Shown here one piece after another: positions 9,494-19,036 of a stretch of DNA of 64,000 nt. The translations under genes were made by a program, and so were the position numbers. The stretch comes from an uncultured Prolixibacteraceae bacterium (GTDB lineage Bacteria > Bacteroidota > Bacteroidia > Bacteroidales > Prolixibacteraceae): positions 62,001 through 126,000 of the forward strand of contig CALGIG010000053.1 of assembly GCA_937915865.1 (NCBI GenBank), in the 5' to 3' direction. The notes beneath the pieces are model-generated. The model was not told the origin of the DNA. It saw only the letters and a list, made by a program, of their open reading frames with translations, and made no database searches. Position 1 is the stretch's first letter. Each line of letters begins with the position of its first letter.

Positions 9494-11365
9494 ATGAATT
9501 TAAAACCTGATAACACTAAAAAGATGAGTAAAATAACAATCTTTTTGATTCTAATATTATTAACTGTCTGTACTGCTTCTTACCAGAAGAATACAAAACT
9601 TCAGGCAGTTAATTTTACCAGCCAGGATATTGAAGTGCTAATGCGTGAAATAAGGAAGTACGAAACAAATTACGATTCAATTGTACATTTGGTTTGGGCA
9701 ACACAGGCCAAACATTATCATTCTGATTTTCAGGAAGAGACGAAAGTCCACAGTGTAAAAGGGTCACTTTCGTATGCCGAAGCTCTGCTTAATACCCGAA
9801 ACCCCGACTATAAAGAACGCGCATTTAGCCTTTTGTATGCGGTTTTGGCGCTTCAGGATCAAAATGCACAATCAAATACTTGTGGAATTTGGCCATACAG
9901 CCTGGAAGAACCTCTGGCTACCAAAAAATCGCCTGCTGATCGGAATTGGGCCGACTTTTGTGCAGTTCCACTGATAGGTATCATTATTAACCACAGTGAT
10001 ATTTTACCTGAAGATTTGAAGATTAAGGTTCAACAGGCTCTTTTGCTGGCCTCGCAGGCTATACGAAAACGTGATGTGCGGCCTGATTATACCAATATTT
10101 CGTTGATGGGATTGTATATATGTTATGTCACTGCTGACCTTTATAATGATATTGATTTAATGAACTATGCCCGCCAAAGATTAAAAGCTTTTTATGATTG
10201 TACGCTGATTAACAAAGGATTCATTGAATATAACAGTCCGGCTTATTTCAAGTTATCTCTCGATGAAGTACTTCGTCTCAAAAATCAGGTTGTAAATACC
10301 GAAGACAAATATATGTTGGAGTTTATTTACAAAACCGGATGGAATATAATTGCAAGGCATTATCATCAGCCATCGGCTCAATGGGCGGGCCCACATGGCC
10401 GTTGCTACAATGTTTTGCTCGGTGCAACAACTTATAACTGGTTCTATAATTCGTCGGACAGAAAAGTTAACCCCGAAACTTCGGTTAATTTTTCAAAAGA
10501 TCAGGATCCGGTTTTAAAACACAAAATACCGGCGAACTTACTTTCGTATTTCATTGCCCCTGAATATCCGCGAATGGAAGTAGATACATTTATCAAAGGA
10601 GGACAAAAAATTGAATTGAACCCACTGGTTTCGTACCAGGATAGCGACAAAGGCGTTTGGATTGAAACCAAAGAAATAATAGGCAAATCGTATTTTACCA
10701 ATGATTTTGTATTATCATCGGCAAATCAATCAAGTTTGTGGAATCAACGGCGCCCGTTAATTGCGTACTGGGGAACAGCTTTAAAACCTGTATCCATGCA
10801 AATAAGGTTTCTGCATGATATGTACGACTATTCTTCGGCAAACATCTTTTGTAGCCAGGATTCTGCCAATGTTTTGGGAGCCATTAATTTTACAACAAAT
10901 GGTGGTGATCGTCATGTAACTATTGATGTGATTCGAAATGCAACAATAAAAGTCCATGACTTACGGTTACGTTTCGAATTTGGTGGCGACATTGCCAGTG
11001 TTAATTTTGATTCGCCCGAATTGTGTAATAATTTAGTTCGCGGAAAATCTGGTAAATTAAATTTCTTGGTCAGGTTTCCATATTCGAAAATTGAAGATTA
11101 CCATGGACGCTTGATTACGGGTGGCGACGACAAAAATAAATGGATTGATTTTGTAATCTATTCGGGTAATGAAAAAGAGTTTAATTTTGGAGAAATGCAG
11201 GAAGCTGTTTTGGGATTTTTATTTTCGTTGAATGCTGGAAAAATATCAGAGGAACCTGTCGAAGTTTTAAAAACAGGCGGCTATTTAAATTTGAAATGGA
11301 ACGGGCTGTCAGCGAAAGCTTTGATAAAACCGTATTCAGAAAGAGCTACATTAGTTTTAAAATAA
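9494..11365 (+). CDS. Secreted alpha/alpha-toroid-like protein, putative polysaccharide lyase or hydrolase
   Basis: 623 residues from ATG 9494. A second in-frame ATG at 9524 also fits and leaves a tidier signal peptide (SKITIFLILILLTVC). The first half is helical with repeated aromatic motifs (GIWPYSLEEP, NWADFCAVPLIGI, YTNISLMGLYICYVTADLY, EYNSPAYF), as in toroid-type lyases; AGPHGRCYNVLLG around residue 300 recalls the 'GPHSR.Y' motif of such proteins. The second half is beta-rich, as in lyases with a C-terminal sandwich. No catalytic residue can be named with confidence. It follows the giant enzyme closely and is 18 bases ahead of the GH141-like gene, so all three probably form one transcript acting on the same glycan. 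Confidence 0.65.
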   Translation: MNLKPDNTKKMSKITIFLILILLTVCTASYQKNTKLQAVNFTSQDIEVLMREIRKYETNYDSIVHLVWATQAKHYHSDFQEETKVHSVKGSLSYAEALLNTRNPDYKERAFSLLYAVLALQDQNAQSNTCGIWPYSLEEPLATKKSPADRNWADFCAVPLIGIIINHSDILPEDLKIKVQQALLLASQAIRKRDVRPDYTNISLMGLYICYVTADLYNDIDLMNYARQRLKAFYDCTLINKGFIEYNSPAYFKLSLDEVLRLKNQVVNTEDKYMLEFIYKTGWNIIARHYHQPSAQWAGPHGRCYNVLLGATTYNWFYNSSDRKVNPETSVNFSKDQDPVLKHKIPANLLSYFIAPEYPRMEVDTFIKGGQKIELNPLVSYQDSDKGVWIETKEIIGKSYFTNDFVLSSANQSSLWNQRRPLIAYWGTALKPVSMQIRFLHDMYDYSSANIFCSQDSANVLGAINFTTNGGDRHVTIDVIRNATIKVHDLRLRFEFGGDIASVNFDSPELCNNLVRGKSGKLNFLVRFPYSKIEDYHGRLITGGDDKNKWIDFVIYSGNEKEFNFGEMQEAVLGFLFSLNAGKISEEPVEVLKTGGYLNLKWNGLSAKALIKPYSERATLVLK

Positions 11366-11383
11366 TCAACTTAAACCTAAACA

Positions 11384-13486
11384 ATGAAAACCTCAACAAT
11401 TTTACTATTCTTTATCGCTGTTGTTATCAGCTTAAACCTTTCGGCCCGCGATTTTTTTGTGGCGCCCAATGGTAATGACCAAAATCCAGGAACAAAAATA
11501 CAACCGTTGCAAAGCCTGGCAGGAGCTCGTGATTTGATCCGCCAACTAAAAAGTATTGGAAAACTCAACGAAGAAGTCCGGGTTATAGTTGCCAATGGTA
11601 TGTATTTTATGAGCGAGCCGTTGCTTCTTACCGAACAGGACTCGGGAAGCGAGCAATACCCGGTTATTTATAAGGCTGAAGATGGAGCCAATCCTGTTTT
11701 TATTGGAGGTTTAGCGGTGAAAAACTGGGAAAAAATCGATGGAAATGTATGGAAAACTAAAGTTTCTGAAGTATCCCGGATGGGCTTTTATTTTGAACAA
11801 TTATACGTCAACGGAAAGTATGCTATCCGGGCCCAGGCTCCAAATCATGGGTTTTATTTTCTGAAGGATGTTAACGAAACAGTTGTTTCGAAGGGAAATA
11901 GTAAGGTCCCTGATATGGCTGTTCAAACACTTAAGGTTTTTCCGGAAGCGGCAACCTATTTTGCAAAGTTTTTACCGACAGATTTTGATGATGCTGTTTT
12001 AACCTTGTATCATAAATGGGACAATACCCGAAAACGTGTGCTAGGATATAATGCCGATAGTTTGTCGGTATTTATTGCAGGTAAAGGAATGAAACCATGG
12101 AATAGTTTAGATAAAAAGACCCGTTTTAAGATAGAGAATTTCAAAGCTGCACTCGATACTGTAAATGAATGGTATTTAGAACGAAACGGCGATTTATATT
12201 ACATACCATCTGATAATGAAAATCCAAATCAACTGCGAATTTACGCTCCTGTTACCGAACAGCTAGTTGTTTTGAGAGGCGATGGAGAATCTGTCCGTAT
12301 GGTAAAAAATATCCGTTTTGAAAACCTGCGATTTGAGGTTACGGGCTATCGAATGCCACTTTGGGGCAATGAACCGGCACAGGCAGCATCGCCTGTTGGG
12401 GCAGCAATAATGGCTGACTTTGCTGTCAATATTGCTTTTGTAAACTGCGAAATTTCTCAAATAGGTACAAATGCAATATGGCTCCGTAAAGCTTGTTCAA
12501 ATTGCGACATTCAGCATTGTTATATTCATGATTTAGGCGCTGGCGGAATTAAGATCGGAGATATACGTATTCCTGAAAATAAAACCGATTTGACAAATCA
12601 TATTCGTGTTGATAACAACATAATTCGTGGTGGCGGAAGCGTATTTCCCTGTGCTGTTGGTGTTACTATATTTCAGGCTAGTGATAACAGTGTTACTCAC
12701 AACGAAATTGCCGATTTTCGTTATTCCGGGATTTCGGTTGGCTGGGTCTGGGGTTATGACTATAGTCCGACCAAAAGGAATACAATAGAATTTAACCATA
12801 TTCACCATTTGGGATGGGGTGAACTTTGCGATATGGGTGGAGTCTATTGTTTGGGTCAATCGGAAGGTACATCCGTCAGCAACAACGTTATTCATCATGT
12901 ATATTCATTTGATTATGGCGGCTGGGGATTATATACCGATGAAGGTTCTACAGGTATCTTAATGGAAAACAACCTGGTGTATGCTTGTAAAAATTCAGGG
13001 TTTCATCAACACTATGGAAAAGAGAATACGATACGAAACAATATTTTTGCTGCTAACATTAAAGGACAGTTACAGGCGACAAGGGTTGAAGACCATCTCT
13101 CCTTCAGTTTTACAAATAATATTGTGTGGTTCAATTCGGGTAGTTTATTTGTGAGTAGATGGAACCAGGTCAAAATCAATTCAGATAAAAACTGTTATTG
13201 GGATACGAGAACTAAAGATGTGAGTTTTGATAAACTATCGTTTAAAGAATGGCAGGCTTCAGGGCACGATCGTAATTCGGTAATTGCTAATCCTGAATTT
13301 TCTAACCCCGAAACTTTTGACTTCAGAATAAAAAATAAGGCTTTACTCAGGAAAATTGGATTTCAAGCTTTCGATTATTCCAGGGCAGGAGTATATGGTA
13401 CCCCTGAGTGGAAAGAATTAGCTGTGTTTGATCCGGCATTATCTCGCAAATATGATGAGAAAATTCAAAAGTTGGCAGGTAATTAA
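11384..13486 (+). CDS. GH141-like right-handed beta-helix glycosidase, secreted
   Basis: 700 residues with a signal peptide (1-20). The mature start FFVAPNGNDQNPGT and LAGARDLIRQLK is the classic opening of GH141-type beta-helix enzymes. The helix core carries many Asn-rich turns (NTIEFNHIHHLGWG, ISNN-type repeats) and the two conserved acidic loops CDMGGVYCLG (Asp483) and GGWGLYTDEGST (Asp519, Glu520), which lie where the catalytic acids of the family are expected. Characterised GH141 enzymes include an alpha-L-fucosidase acting on rhamnogalacturonan II and a xylanase, so the substrate is not fixed by family. It is the last gene of PUL A, followed by a strong hairpin terminator. GH120-like or other beta-helix families are the alternatives. 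Confidence 0.75.
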   Translation: MKTSTILLFFIAVVISLNLSARDFFVAPNGNDQNPGTKIQPLQSLAGARDLIRQLKSIGKLNEEVRVIVANGMYFMSEPLLLTEQDSGSEQYPVIYKAEDGANPVFIGGLAVKNWEKIDGNVWKTKVSEVSRMGFYFEQLYVNGKYAIRAQAPNHGFYFLKDVNETVVSKGNSKVPDMAVQTLKVFPEAATYFAKFLPTDFDDAVLTLYHKWDNTRKRVLGYNADSLSVFIAGKGMKPWNSLDKKTRFKIENFKAALDTVNEWYLERNGDLYYIPSDNENPNQLRIYAPVTEQLVVLRGDGESVRMVKNIRFENLRFEVTGYRMPLWGNEPAQAASPVGAAIMADFAVNIAFVNCEISQIGTNAIWLRKACSNCDIQHCYIHDLGAGGIKIGDIRIPENKTDLTNHIRVDNNIIRGGGSVFPCAVGVTIFQASDNSVTHNEIADFRYSGISVGWVWGYDYSPTKRNTIEFNHIHHLGWGELCDMGGVYCLGQSEGTSVSNNVIHHVYSFDYGGWGLYTDEGSTGILMENNLVYACKNSGFHQHYGKENTIRNNIFAANIKGQLQATRVEDHLSFSFTNNIVWFNSGSLFVSRWNQVKINSDKNCYWDTRTKDVSFDKLSFKEWQASGHDRNSVIANPEFSNPETFDFRIKNKALLRKIGFQAFDYSRAGVYGTPEWKELAVFDPALSRKYDEKIQKLAGN

Positions 13487-13529
13487 TTGATTGTTTGATG
13501 TTTAATTTTCATTAGCGATTGGTGCTGGT

Positions 13530-13571
13530 AATTGTTTCCCGTTTTCGGTAGAAGAAAACAGGGAAACAATT
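13530..13571 (+). terminator. Long hairpin terminator closing PUL A
   Basis: AATTGTTTCCC (13530-13540) pairs with GGGAAACAATT (13561-13571), and directly inside it GTTTTC pairs with GAAAAC around the loop GGTAGAA, leaving a single bulged A. A short T-run follows. It separates the GH141-like gene from the sigma factor of PUL B. Confidence 0.88.
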
Positions 13572-13635
13572 TTTCTGTTTGAATCTGTAAGATTTTATTT
13601 GATATTTGCATCACTAATCTAAGGTAGAGTGTAGA

Positions 13636-14232
13636 GTGACGGAGCATTTAAAAAATCAAATTATCTGGGACAATTTTAGGCAGGGAAGCCGGGATGCGTT
13701 GGAATGGATATATGAAAATAATTATGCTTCATTGTTTCAATATGCAAGAAAATTTAGTAAGGATAGTGATTTAATAAAAGACCTTATACAGGAATTGTTT
13801 GTTGAGCTTATCGACTCAGGTTCACGTTTATCTACAACTAATAATATCAGGTTTTATTTATTAAAATCGTTGCGTAATAAGTTGTCGAAATTTTTCTCGA
13901 AAGACTTAAAGCTTTTAGGGCAACTGGATGATTTTACCATGTTTAATTTGGTTGACTCCATAGAGAATCAGCTGATTAAGGAAGAGGTTGAAGAGCAGAT
14001 TCAAAATCAGATTTTGAATGCGTTAAAAAAACTATCAGCCAAACAACAGGAAATCATTTATTTGAGATTTTATAAAGGCTTGTCGTTTAATGAAATAGCT
14101 GAAATATTTGATGTTGAGATACAAACGGTTAGAAACTTGCTTAATAGGGCCATCAATTCACTAAAGGATGACTTCCAAAAAAGTAATATTACCAAAAGCT
14201 TGATATTTTTTCTTCTGGAGCTTAGTGTTTAG
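13636..14232 (+). CDS. ECF-type RNA polymerase sigma factor of PUL B
   Basis: 198 residues beginning with GTG at 13636 (no in-frame ATG near the start would keep region 2). Region 2 is seen in LFQYARKFSKDSDLIKDLIQ and ELFVELI; region 4 in LSAKQQEIIYLRFYKGLSFNEIAEI followed by the recognition helix VEIQTVRNLLNRAINSL. In Bacteroidota such sigma factors are held by a FecR-like anti-sigma factor and released when the SusC receptor binds glycan. The gene is followed, after 182 bases, by exactly such a fecR and susC, so the regulatory circuit is complete. The gap to fecR holds no gene that I can see. Confidence 0.93.
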   Translation: MTEHLKNQIIWDNFRQGSRDALEWIYENNYASLFQYARKFSKDSDLIKDLIQELFVELIDSGSRLSTTNNIRFYLLKSLRNKLSKFFSKDLKLLGQLDDFTMFNLVDSIENQLIKEEVEEQIQNQILNALKKLSAKQQEIIYLRFYKGLSFNEIAEIFDVEIQTVRNLLNRAINSLKDDFQKSNITKSLIFFLLELSV

Positions 14233-14414
14233 AAAAAAATGTTGATGCAGATAAAAATGTTCAGACTTTACTCTTTTTGATCTTGTGCAACATTCTGGTT
14301 ATTAGATGTTCTCAAGATAAAACTCATATTCCCTGTTTTACAGCATAAAAATGAGGTAGTATAAATTTCCTTTCCATTTCATTACTTGTTAAAATGTTAC
14401 TGTGATTAAAAAGA

Positions 14415-15470
14415 ATGGATAGAGAATCAAAATACCAGGATTATACTGTTGAAGATTTTGTTCAGGACGACAGTTTCCGTAACTGGGTTGTTTCGCCATC
14501 GGCAGTGCTTAATAGTTACTGGATTGATTTTCAAAGTAAATATCCTGAAAAGAAATCGGCTATTGAGCTTGCACGCCAGATTGTTAAGTCGATAATAGTT
14601 ATAGAAGAACCGCTGGATGAAATTGAATATCAGGCATCGCTAAGTTTTGTAAAGGATTATATCTCCAATAAAAACTTTAGGAAAAGTCTCGTATCAAAAA
14701 TTACCGAAGTATGGAGCAAAGTTGCTGCGGTGATACTAATCCCGGTTTTGCTTGCTGGTATTTATTTTTATGCGAATTACCACTTTGTGAACCAAGATAG
14801 TGGTAATCTGATTCAATATATTGTCCCTGAAGGACAAAAGAGCAATTTGCTTTTAGCTGATGGCACAAAAGTTTGGCTTAATTCAGGAACAACATTAACC
14901 GTTGCGGCCAACGGATACAAAAATGTTCGAAAGGTTGTTTTAAGTGGAGAAGCTTATTTCGAAGTAGCTAAAAACAAAAGTGTGCCGTTCCTGGTTGAAA
15001 CTAAGGATTTTACAATAAAAGTTTATGGTACCAGTTTTAATGTTTCGTCTTATAATTATCAAAAAACAAGTGAGGCTATACTAAAAGAAGGTGTAATTTC
15101 AGTTGTTTCAGGATCAGACGAAGAAATTAAAATGGTTCCAGGGCAACGACTGTTACTTAATGAAGAAAAGCGTTTTAATTTGTCGGAAGTTGATCCATCC
15201 CTTTATACCAGTTGGAAAGACAATGTATTGAAAATAGACAATGAAAAACTGGATGACCTAATTGTTCGCATGGAACATTGGTATGGCATTCGAATTTATG
15301 TTGATGATTTAGACCGAGTAAAGGATTTAAGGTACACTTTGACAATTAAAACTGAAAGTTTGAAAGAAATGCTCGAATTAATGAACTATGTCGTTCCATT
15401 TAAATACAAGATTGATGGAGAAAACATATATCTGAACTATAATTTAACTAATAACAAGCCTATGGAATAA
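14415..15470 (+). CDS. FecR-family anti-sigma factor of PUL B
   Basis: 351 residues. A cytoplasmic N-terminal part (1-95) is followed by one transmembrane helix (about 100-118, VAAVILIPVLLAGIYFYA), a periplasmic FecR domain (about 125-225, with LADGTKVWLNSGTTL, VVLSGEAYFEVA and FTIKVYGTSFNV) and a C-terminal DUF4974-like domain (about 265-351). It should sequester the sigma factor encoded just upstream and receive the signal from the STN domain of the SusC downstream. Architecture and order are standard; nothing looks broken. Confidence 0.94.
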   Translation: MDRESKYQDYTVEDFVQDDSFRNWVVSPSAVLNSYWIDFQSKYPEKKSAIELARQIVKSIIVIEEPLDEIEYQASLSFVKDYISNKNFRKSLVSKITEVWSKVAAVILIPVLLAGIYFYANYHFVNQDSGNLIQYIVPEGQKSNLLLADGTKVWLNSGTTLTVAANGYKNVRKVVLSGEAYFEVAKNKSVPFLVETKDFTIKVYGTSFNVSSYNYQKTSEAILKEGVISVVSGSDEEIKMVPGQRLLLNEEKRFNLSEVDPSLYTSWKDNVLKIDNEKLDDLIVRMEHWYGIRIYVDDLDRVKDLRYTLTIKTESLKEMLELMNYVVPFKYKIDGENIYLNYNLTNNKPME

Positions 15471-15488
15471 CCCATTGTCAATTAAAAA

Positions 15489-15516
15489 GCAGGAATATGT
15501 TCCACCATATCCCTGC
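15489..15516 (+). promoter_or_regulatory. Hairpin between fecR and susC
   Basis: GCAGGAATAT (15489-15498) pairs with ATATCCCTGC (15507-15516) with one mismatch and an 8-nt loop. It covers the upstream ATG at 15497, which argues that the real susC start is 15584. A comparable hairpin lies between fecR and susC of PUL C (60847-60876). It may be an attenuator or weak terminator that sets the ratio of regulator to transporter mRNA. Confidence 0.55.
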
Positions 15517-15583
15517 AAGTAAGTTAACAAAATTTACCATTGTCGAATCTGGTAAATCAAGTATTAATTTTCAAAACAAAACT

Positions 15584-18500
15584 ATGAAAAAAAATGAAGT
15601 CTTCCCAAAGGGAGAGAGGGGTTTTGTGCCTCTTGGTAAAATTTTAAAAATTATGAAAGTATTAAGCTTCGTCATGCTTGTGTTTGTGATGCATGTTTCT
15701 GCAAGATCTTATTCTCAAAATACAAAATTTAGCATGAGCTTGCAGAACGTTACAATAAAAAAAGTTCTTGGCAGAATTGAAGATCAATCGGAATACCGCT
15801 TTTTGTATAGCGATTCAAAGATTGATGTAGAAAAGTATGTTGATGTTGATTTTAATAACGAAACTGTTGAAAATATTCTTCAGAAGGTATTTACAGGAAG
15901 CAATGTGCAATTTAAAATTGTTGGAAGGCAAATTGTGTTATCAAACATTAATGAGAGTATTTCAGAACAGCAGAAAAAATCAATCTCGGGAAAAGTTACC
16001 GATAGTACAGGAGCATTGCTTCCCGGTGTTTCTGTGGTAATAAAAGGGACTACCAATGGTACAATTACTGATCAGAACGGGAAATATCAACTTGCCAATG
16101 TTGCCGACAATGCCATCTTGTCGTTCTCGTTTGTTGGAATGAAGACTCAGGATGTTGCAGTAAGTGGTTTGACAACAATTAATATTACACTTATTGAGGA
16201 GTCTGTTGGAATTGAAGAAGTTGTGGCTGTTGGATATGGCGTCCAGAAAAAATCTGATTTAACGGGTTCTATTGCTTCTGTTAAATCAGATGCTATCGAA
16301 AATTTACCGGTTCGTTCAATTACTGAAGCCTTACAAGGGCGTGTAGCTGGTGTGATGGTTAATAAAAGTAGTGGAAAGCCAGGTTCTTCTTCCGAAATTA
16401 TCATTCGTGGTGTAGGTTCAATCAATGGACTGAATCCTATATTTATAATTGATGGTGTGAACAGGGGAAACAATGTTAATTATAATCCGAAAGATGTTGA
16501 ATCGATAGAAATTATCAAAGATGCCAGTGCAGCTGCTATTTACGGGGCTCAGGCTGCTGGTGGGGTTGTGCTGATTACTACCAAAAAGGGCGTTTTAAAT
16601 CAAAAAGCAGTAGTTGATGTTAGCAGTAATGTTGGGGTGAGACAAATTACCAAATCATACGATATGCTCGAAACTGTACCCTATATTAAGGCCAGGCAGG
16701 CTGTTGGAGATAATTATGCTTTGTGGAATGATCCTTCCAGTTTACCAAACACCAATTGGTTCGACGAAGTATTTCAAACAGGAGTTGAACAATCACATAA
16801 TATTTCCATAAAGGGCGGTACTGAGAAAATTAGCTATTATGTATCTGGAGGTTATGAAAATGAAGAGGGTATTCAGAAAAACAATAAGTGGGAACGCTAT
16901 TCAATTCGAGCTAACAGCGATTATAAATTAAATAAAAAATTCACTTTTGGTACCAGAATTTATGCAACTAAAATTCTGGAAAGACCTTATACTGTTGATA
17001 TTCCCTGGAGAACATTGCCTTATATGGCTGTTTATAATGCTGATGGATCTTTTGCCAGTGTCCCCAAAGAAGTTGAATTCTCGGGTGGTAATCCCGTAGC
17101 GAATATTGCTTACGCTCATTTAAAAAATGGATCGGGAATGCTTGCCAGCGATTTGTATTTCGATTGGGAAATTCTTAATGGACTTCATTTTATCAATACT
17201 GGGTCAGCCGGACTTTCTGCTGGCTATAACGACAGTTTTACCCAGGCCGATAATCTGCGCAGAAGTGCAACCGCTGAATCATATACTAAATCTTCTTCTT
17301 ATTCCGAATCGTATACATTAACCTCGACTTTGAATTATGCAAAAATCTTTGCCCGGAAGCATGATTTTAAAATAATGTTAGGATACGAAATCAAAAACTC
17401 AAATAGTTCAAGCTTGTCAGCAACTGCAAACTCTTTCCCGGTACCTGTTGCCGAATCATTTGCTCTTTCAACCAATACCAATAAAACAGCTTCCGGAAGT
17501 TTGGGATATGGCAGATTTCTTTCACAGTTTGGCCGAATCAATTACGCATATAACAATCGATATCTGTTGACGGCAAATATTCGTCGCGACGGATCTCCAA
17601 AATTTGGCCCCAAAAACCGTTGGGGAGTTTTCCCTTCAGTGTCAGTTGGCTGGAAACTTAACGAGGAACCATTTTTCAAGACTCTTGGTGCTGGTTGGGT
17701 AACTGCGGTTAAACCACGTTTGAGCTGGGGTATATTGGGTAATGATGCTGCCTTATCCGATTTTTCTTATGTGAATTCGTATAAAACAGTAACCCTTCAT
17801 TCGTTTGACGAAGTAAATTCGGTTGCAGGCTATAACTCGATTAAAGTAGTAAACGAGGATATTAAATGGGAAGAAATCCATACCATTAATGGTGGTATCG
17901 ATTTATCGTTGTTTAACAGTAAACTTTCAGTCTCGGCTGAATATTATGATCGTAAAACAAAGGATATGATTTATAACCTTCCCATTCCATGGTCGGCTGG
18001 TATTGGCGAAAACAATAATACAACCAGTACAATGCCTGTAAACATTGGTAGTATCGATAATAAAGGATGGGAATTTAGTGCAACTTACAGAGACAAGGCT
18101 GGTGATTTTAATTACAGTATCTCTGCCAACATATCGCATAACACCAATAAAGTAATAAACCTGGGATTACCTACTGCTTATATTTACAGCGGAACAGGAT
18201 CATATCCGTTCTCTGGAACTTCTCCATTTAAAACAGTCAACGGACAGCCGGTTGGTAAAATATACGGTTTCAAAACCAGTGGGTTAATTAAAGATCAGGC
18301 ACAAATTGATGCCCTAAACCAGAATGCCAAAGCTAAGTACACTGCATCAACCGGGAAAGATGCGTCGAGTATCTATTATTTCAAGAAACTTACTGGTCCT
18401 GGCGACCTTTTGTTTACCGATATTGATGGTGACGGACGTATTACTGATTCTGACCGCACTTTCATAGGCAACCCGTGGCCTAAATTACAGTATGGTGCAA

Positions 18501-19006
18501 ATATTTATGTGGATTGGAAAAATATTGACCTGACTATTGACCTCGTTGGTGTTTACGGATTAGATGTGTTTAACTGCGTGAAATCGAACGAACAAAGCTT
18601 TGCGCAAGACTATCAGTCGACAAATAAAATATTCAATTCTTCATTTTCTTTTGATAACGGATTGACTGATCAGCCTGCTATTGGACGAATTGATCCGTCA
18701 ACAAATAAATTTGTTAAGGATCCGAACCTGAACTATTCCAGTTATTCCGATTATTTTGTTGAAGACGGTTCGTACCTGAAGGTGAAAAATATTTGTATTG
18801 GATATACTTTACCCAAAGGATTACTGTCTCAATTTAAGATTGATAAAGTGAGAATATACGTGAGCGGACAAAACCTGTTTACATTCACTAAATTCACTGG
18901 TCTTGATCCTGAGTTCTCGAATGATGTGAAGAACCATGGATTATATACACAAAGCACCTATCCGCAAACGAAGCTTTATTCAATCGGATTTGATTTAAGC
19001 TTTTAA
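15584..19006 (+). CDS. SusC/RagA-family TonB-dependent glycan transporter with STN signalling domain
   Basis: 1140 residues from ATG 15584; the longer in-frame start at 15497 lies in a hairpin and has no sensible leader. Order: signal peptide (ending ARSYSQ), STN domain (about 40-115, FSMSLQNVTIKKVLGRIED) that talks to FecR, carboxypeptidase-regulatory-like domain (SGKVTDSTGALLPGVSVVIK), TonB plug (VAVGYGVQKKSDLTGSIASV; IEIIKDASAAAIYGAQAAGG) and a 22-strand barrel that ends in aromatic FDLSF. It imports oligosaccharides across the outer membrane with the SusD encoded 30 bases downstream. The STN domain together with sigma/FecR means PUL B is controlled by trans-envelope signalling. Confidence 0.96.
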   Translation: MKKNEVFPKGERGFVPLGKILKIMKVLSFVMLVFVMHVSARSYSQNTKFSMSLQNVTIKKVLGRIEDQSEYRFLYSDSKIDVEKYVDVDFNNETVENILQKVFTGSNVQFKIVGRQIVLSNINESISEQQKKSISGKVTDSTGALLPGVSVVIKGTTNGTITDQNGKYQLANVADNAILSFSFVGMKTQDVAVSGLTTINITLIEESVGIEEVVAVGYGVQKKSDLTGSIASVKSDAIENLPVRSITEALQGRVAGVMVNKSSGKPGSSSEIIIRGVGSINGLNPIFIIDGVNRGNNVNYNPKDVESIEIIKDASAAAIYGAQAAGGVVLITTKKGVLNQKAVVDVSSNVGVRQITKSYDMLETVPYIKARQAVGDNYALWNDPSSLPNTNWFDEVFQTGVEQSHNISIKGGTEKISYYVSGGYENEEGIQKNNKWERYSIRANSDYKLNKKFTFGTRIYATKILERPYTVDIPWRTLPYMAVYNADGSFASVPKEVEFSGGNPVANIAYAHLKNGSGMLASDLYFDWEILNGLHFINTGSAGLSAGYNDSFTQADNLRRSATAESYTKSSSYSESYTLTSTLNYAKIFARKHDFKIMLGYEIKNSNSSSLSATANSFPVPVAESFALSTNTNKTASGSLGYGRFLSQFGRINYAYNNRYLLTANIRRDGSPKFGPKNRWGVFPSVSVGWKLNEEPFFKTLGAGWVTAVKPRLSWGILGNDAALSDFSYVNSYKTVTLHSFDEVNSVAGYNSIKVVNEDIKWEEIHTINGGIDLSLFNSKLSVSAEYYDRKTKDMIYNLPIPWSAGIGENNNTTSTMPVNIGSIDNKGWEFSATYRDKAGDFNYSISANISHNTNKVINLGLPTAYIYSGTGSYPFSGTSPFKTVNGQPVGKIYGFKTSGLIKDQAQIDALNQNAKAKYTASTGKDASSIYYFKKLTGPGDLLFTDIDGDGRITDSDRTFIGNPWPKLQYGANIYVDWKNIDLTIDLVGVYGLDVFNCVKSNEQSFAQDYQSTNKIFNSSFSFDNGLTDQPAIGRIDPSTNKFVKDPNLNYSSYSDYFVEDGSYLKVKNICIGYTLPKGLLSQFKIDKVRIYVSGQNLFTFTKFTGLDPEFSNDVKNHGLYTQSTYPQTKLYSIGFDLSF

Positions 19007-19036
19007 ATAAGAGGATAACCATTAAAACTTTTTAAA

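Noticed and set aside
15497..15583. Extended N terminus of the PUL B SusC from ATG 15497
   Set aside because: The start falls inside a hairpin and the added 29 residues would bury the signal peptide; ATG 15584 matches the leader plan of the SusC at 60930.
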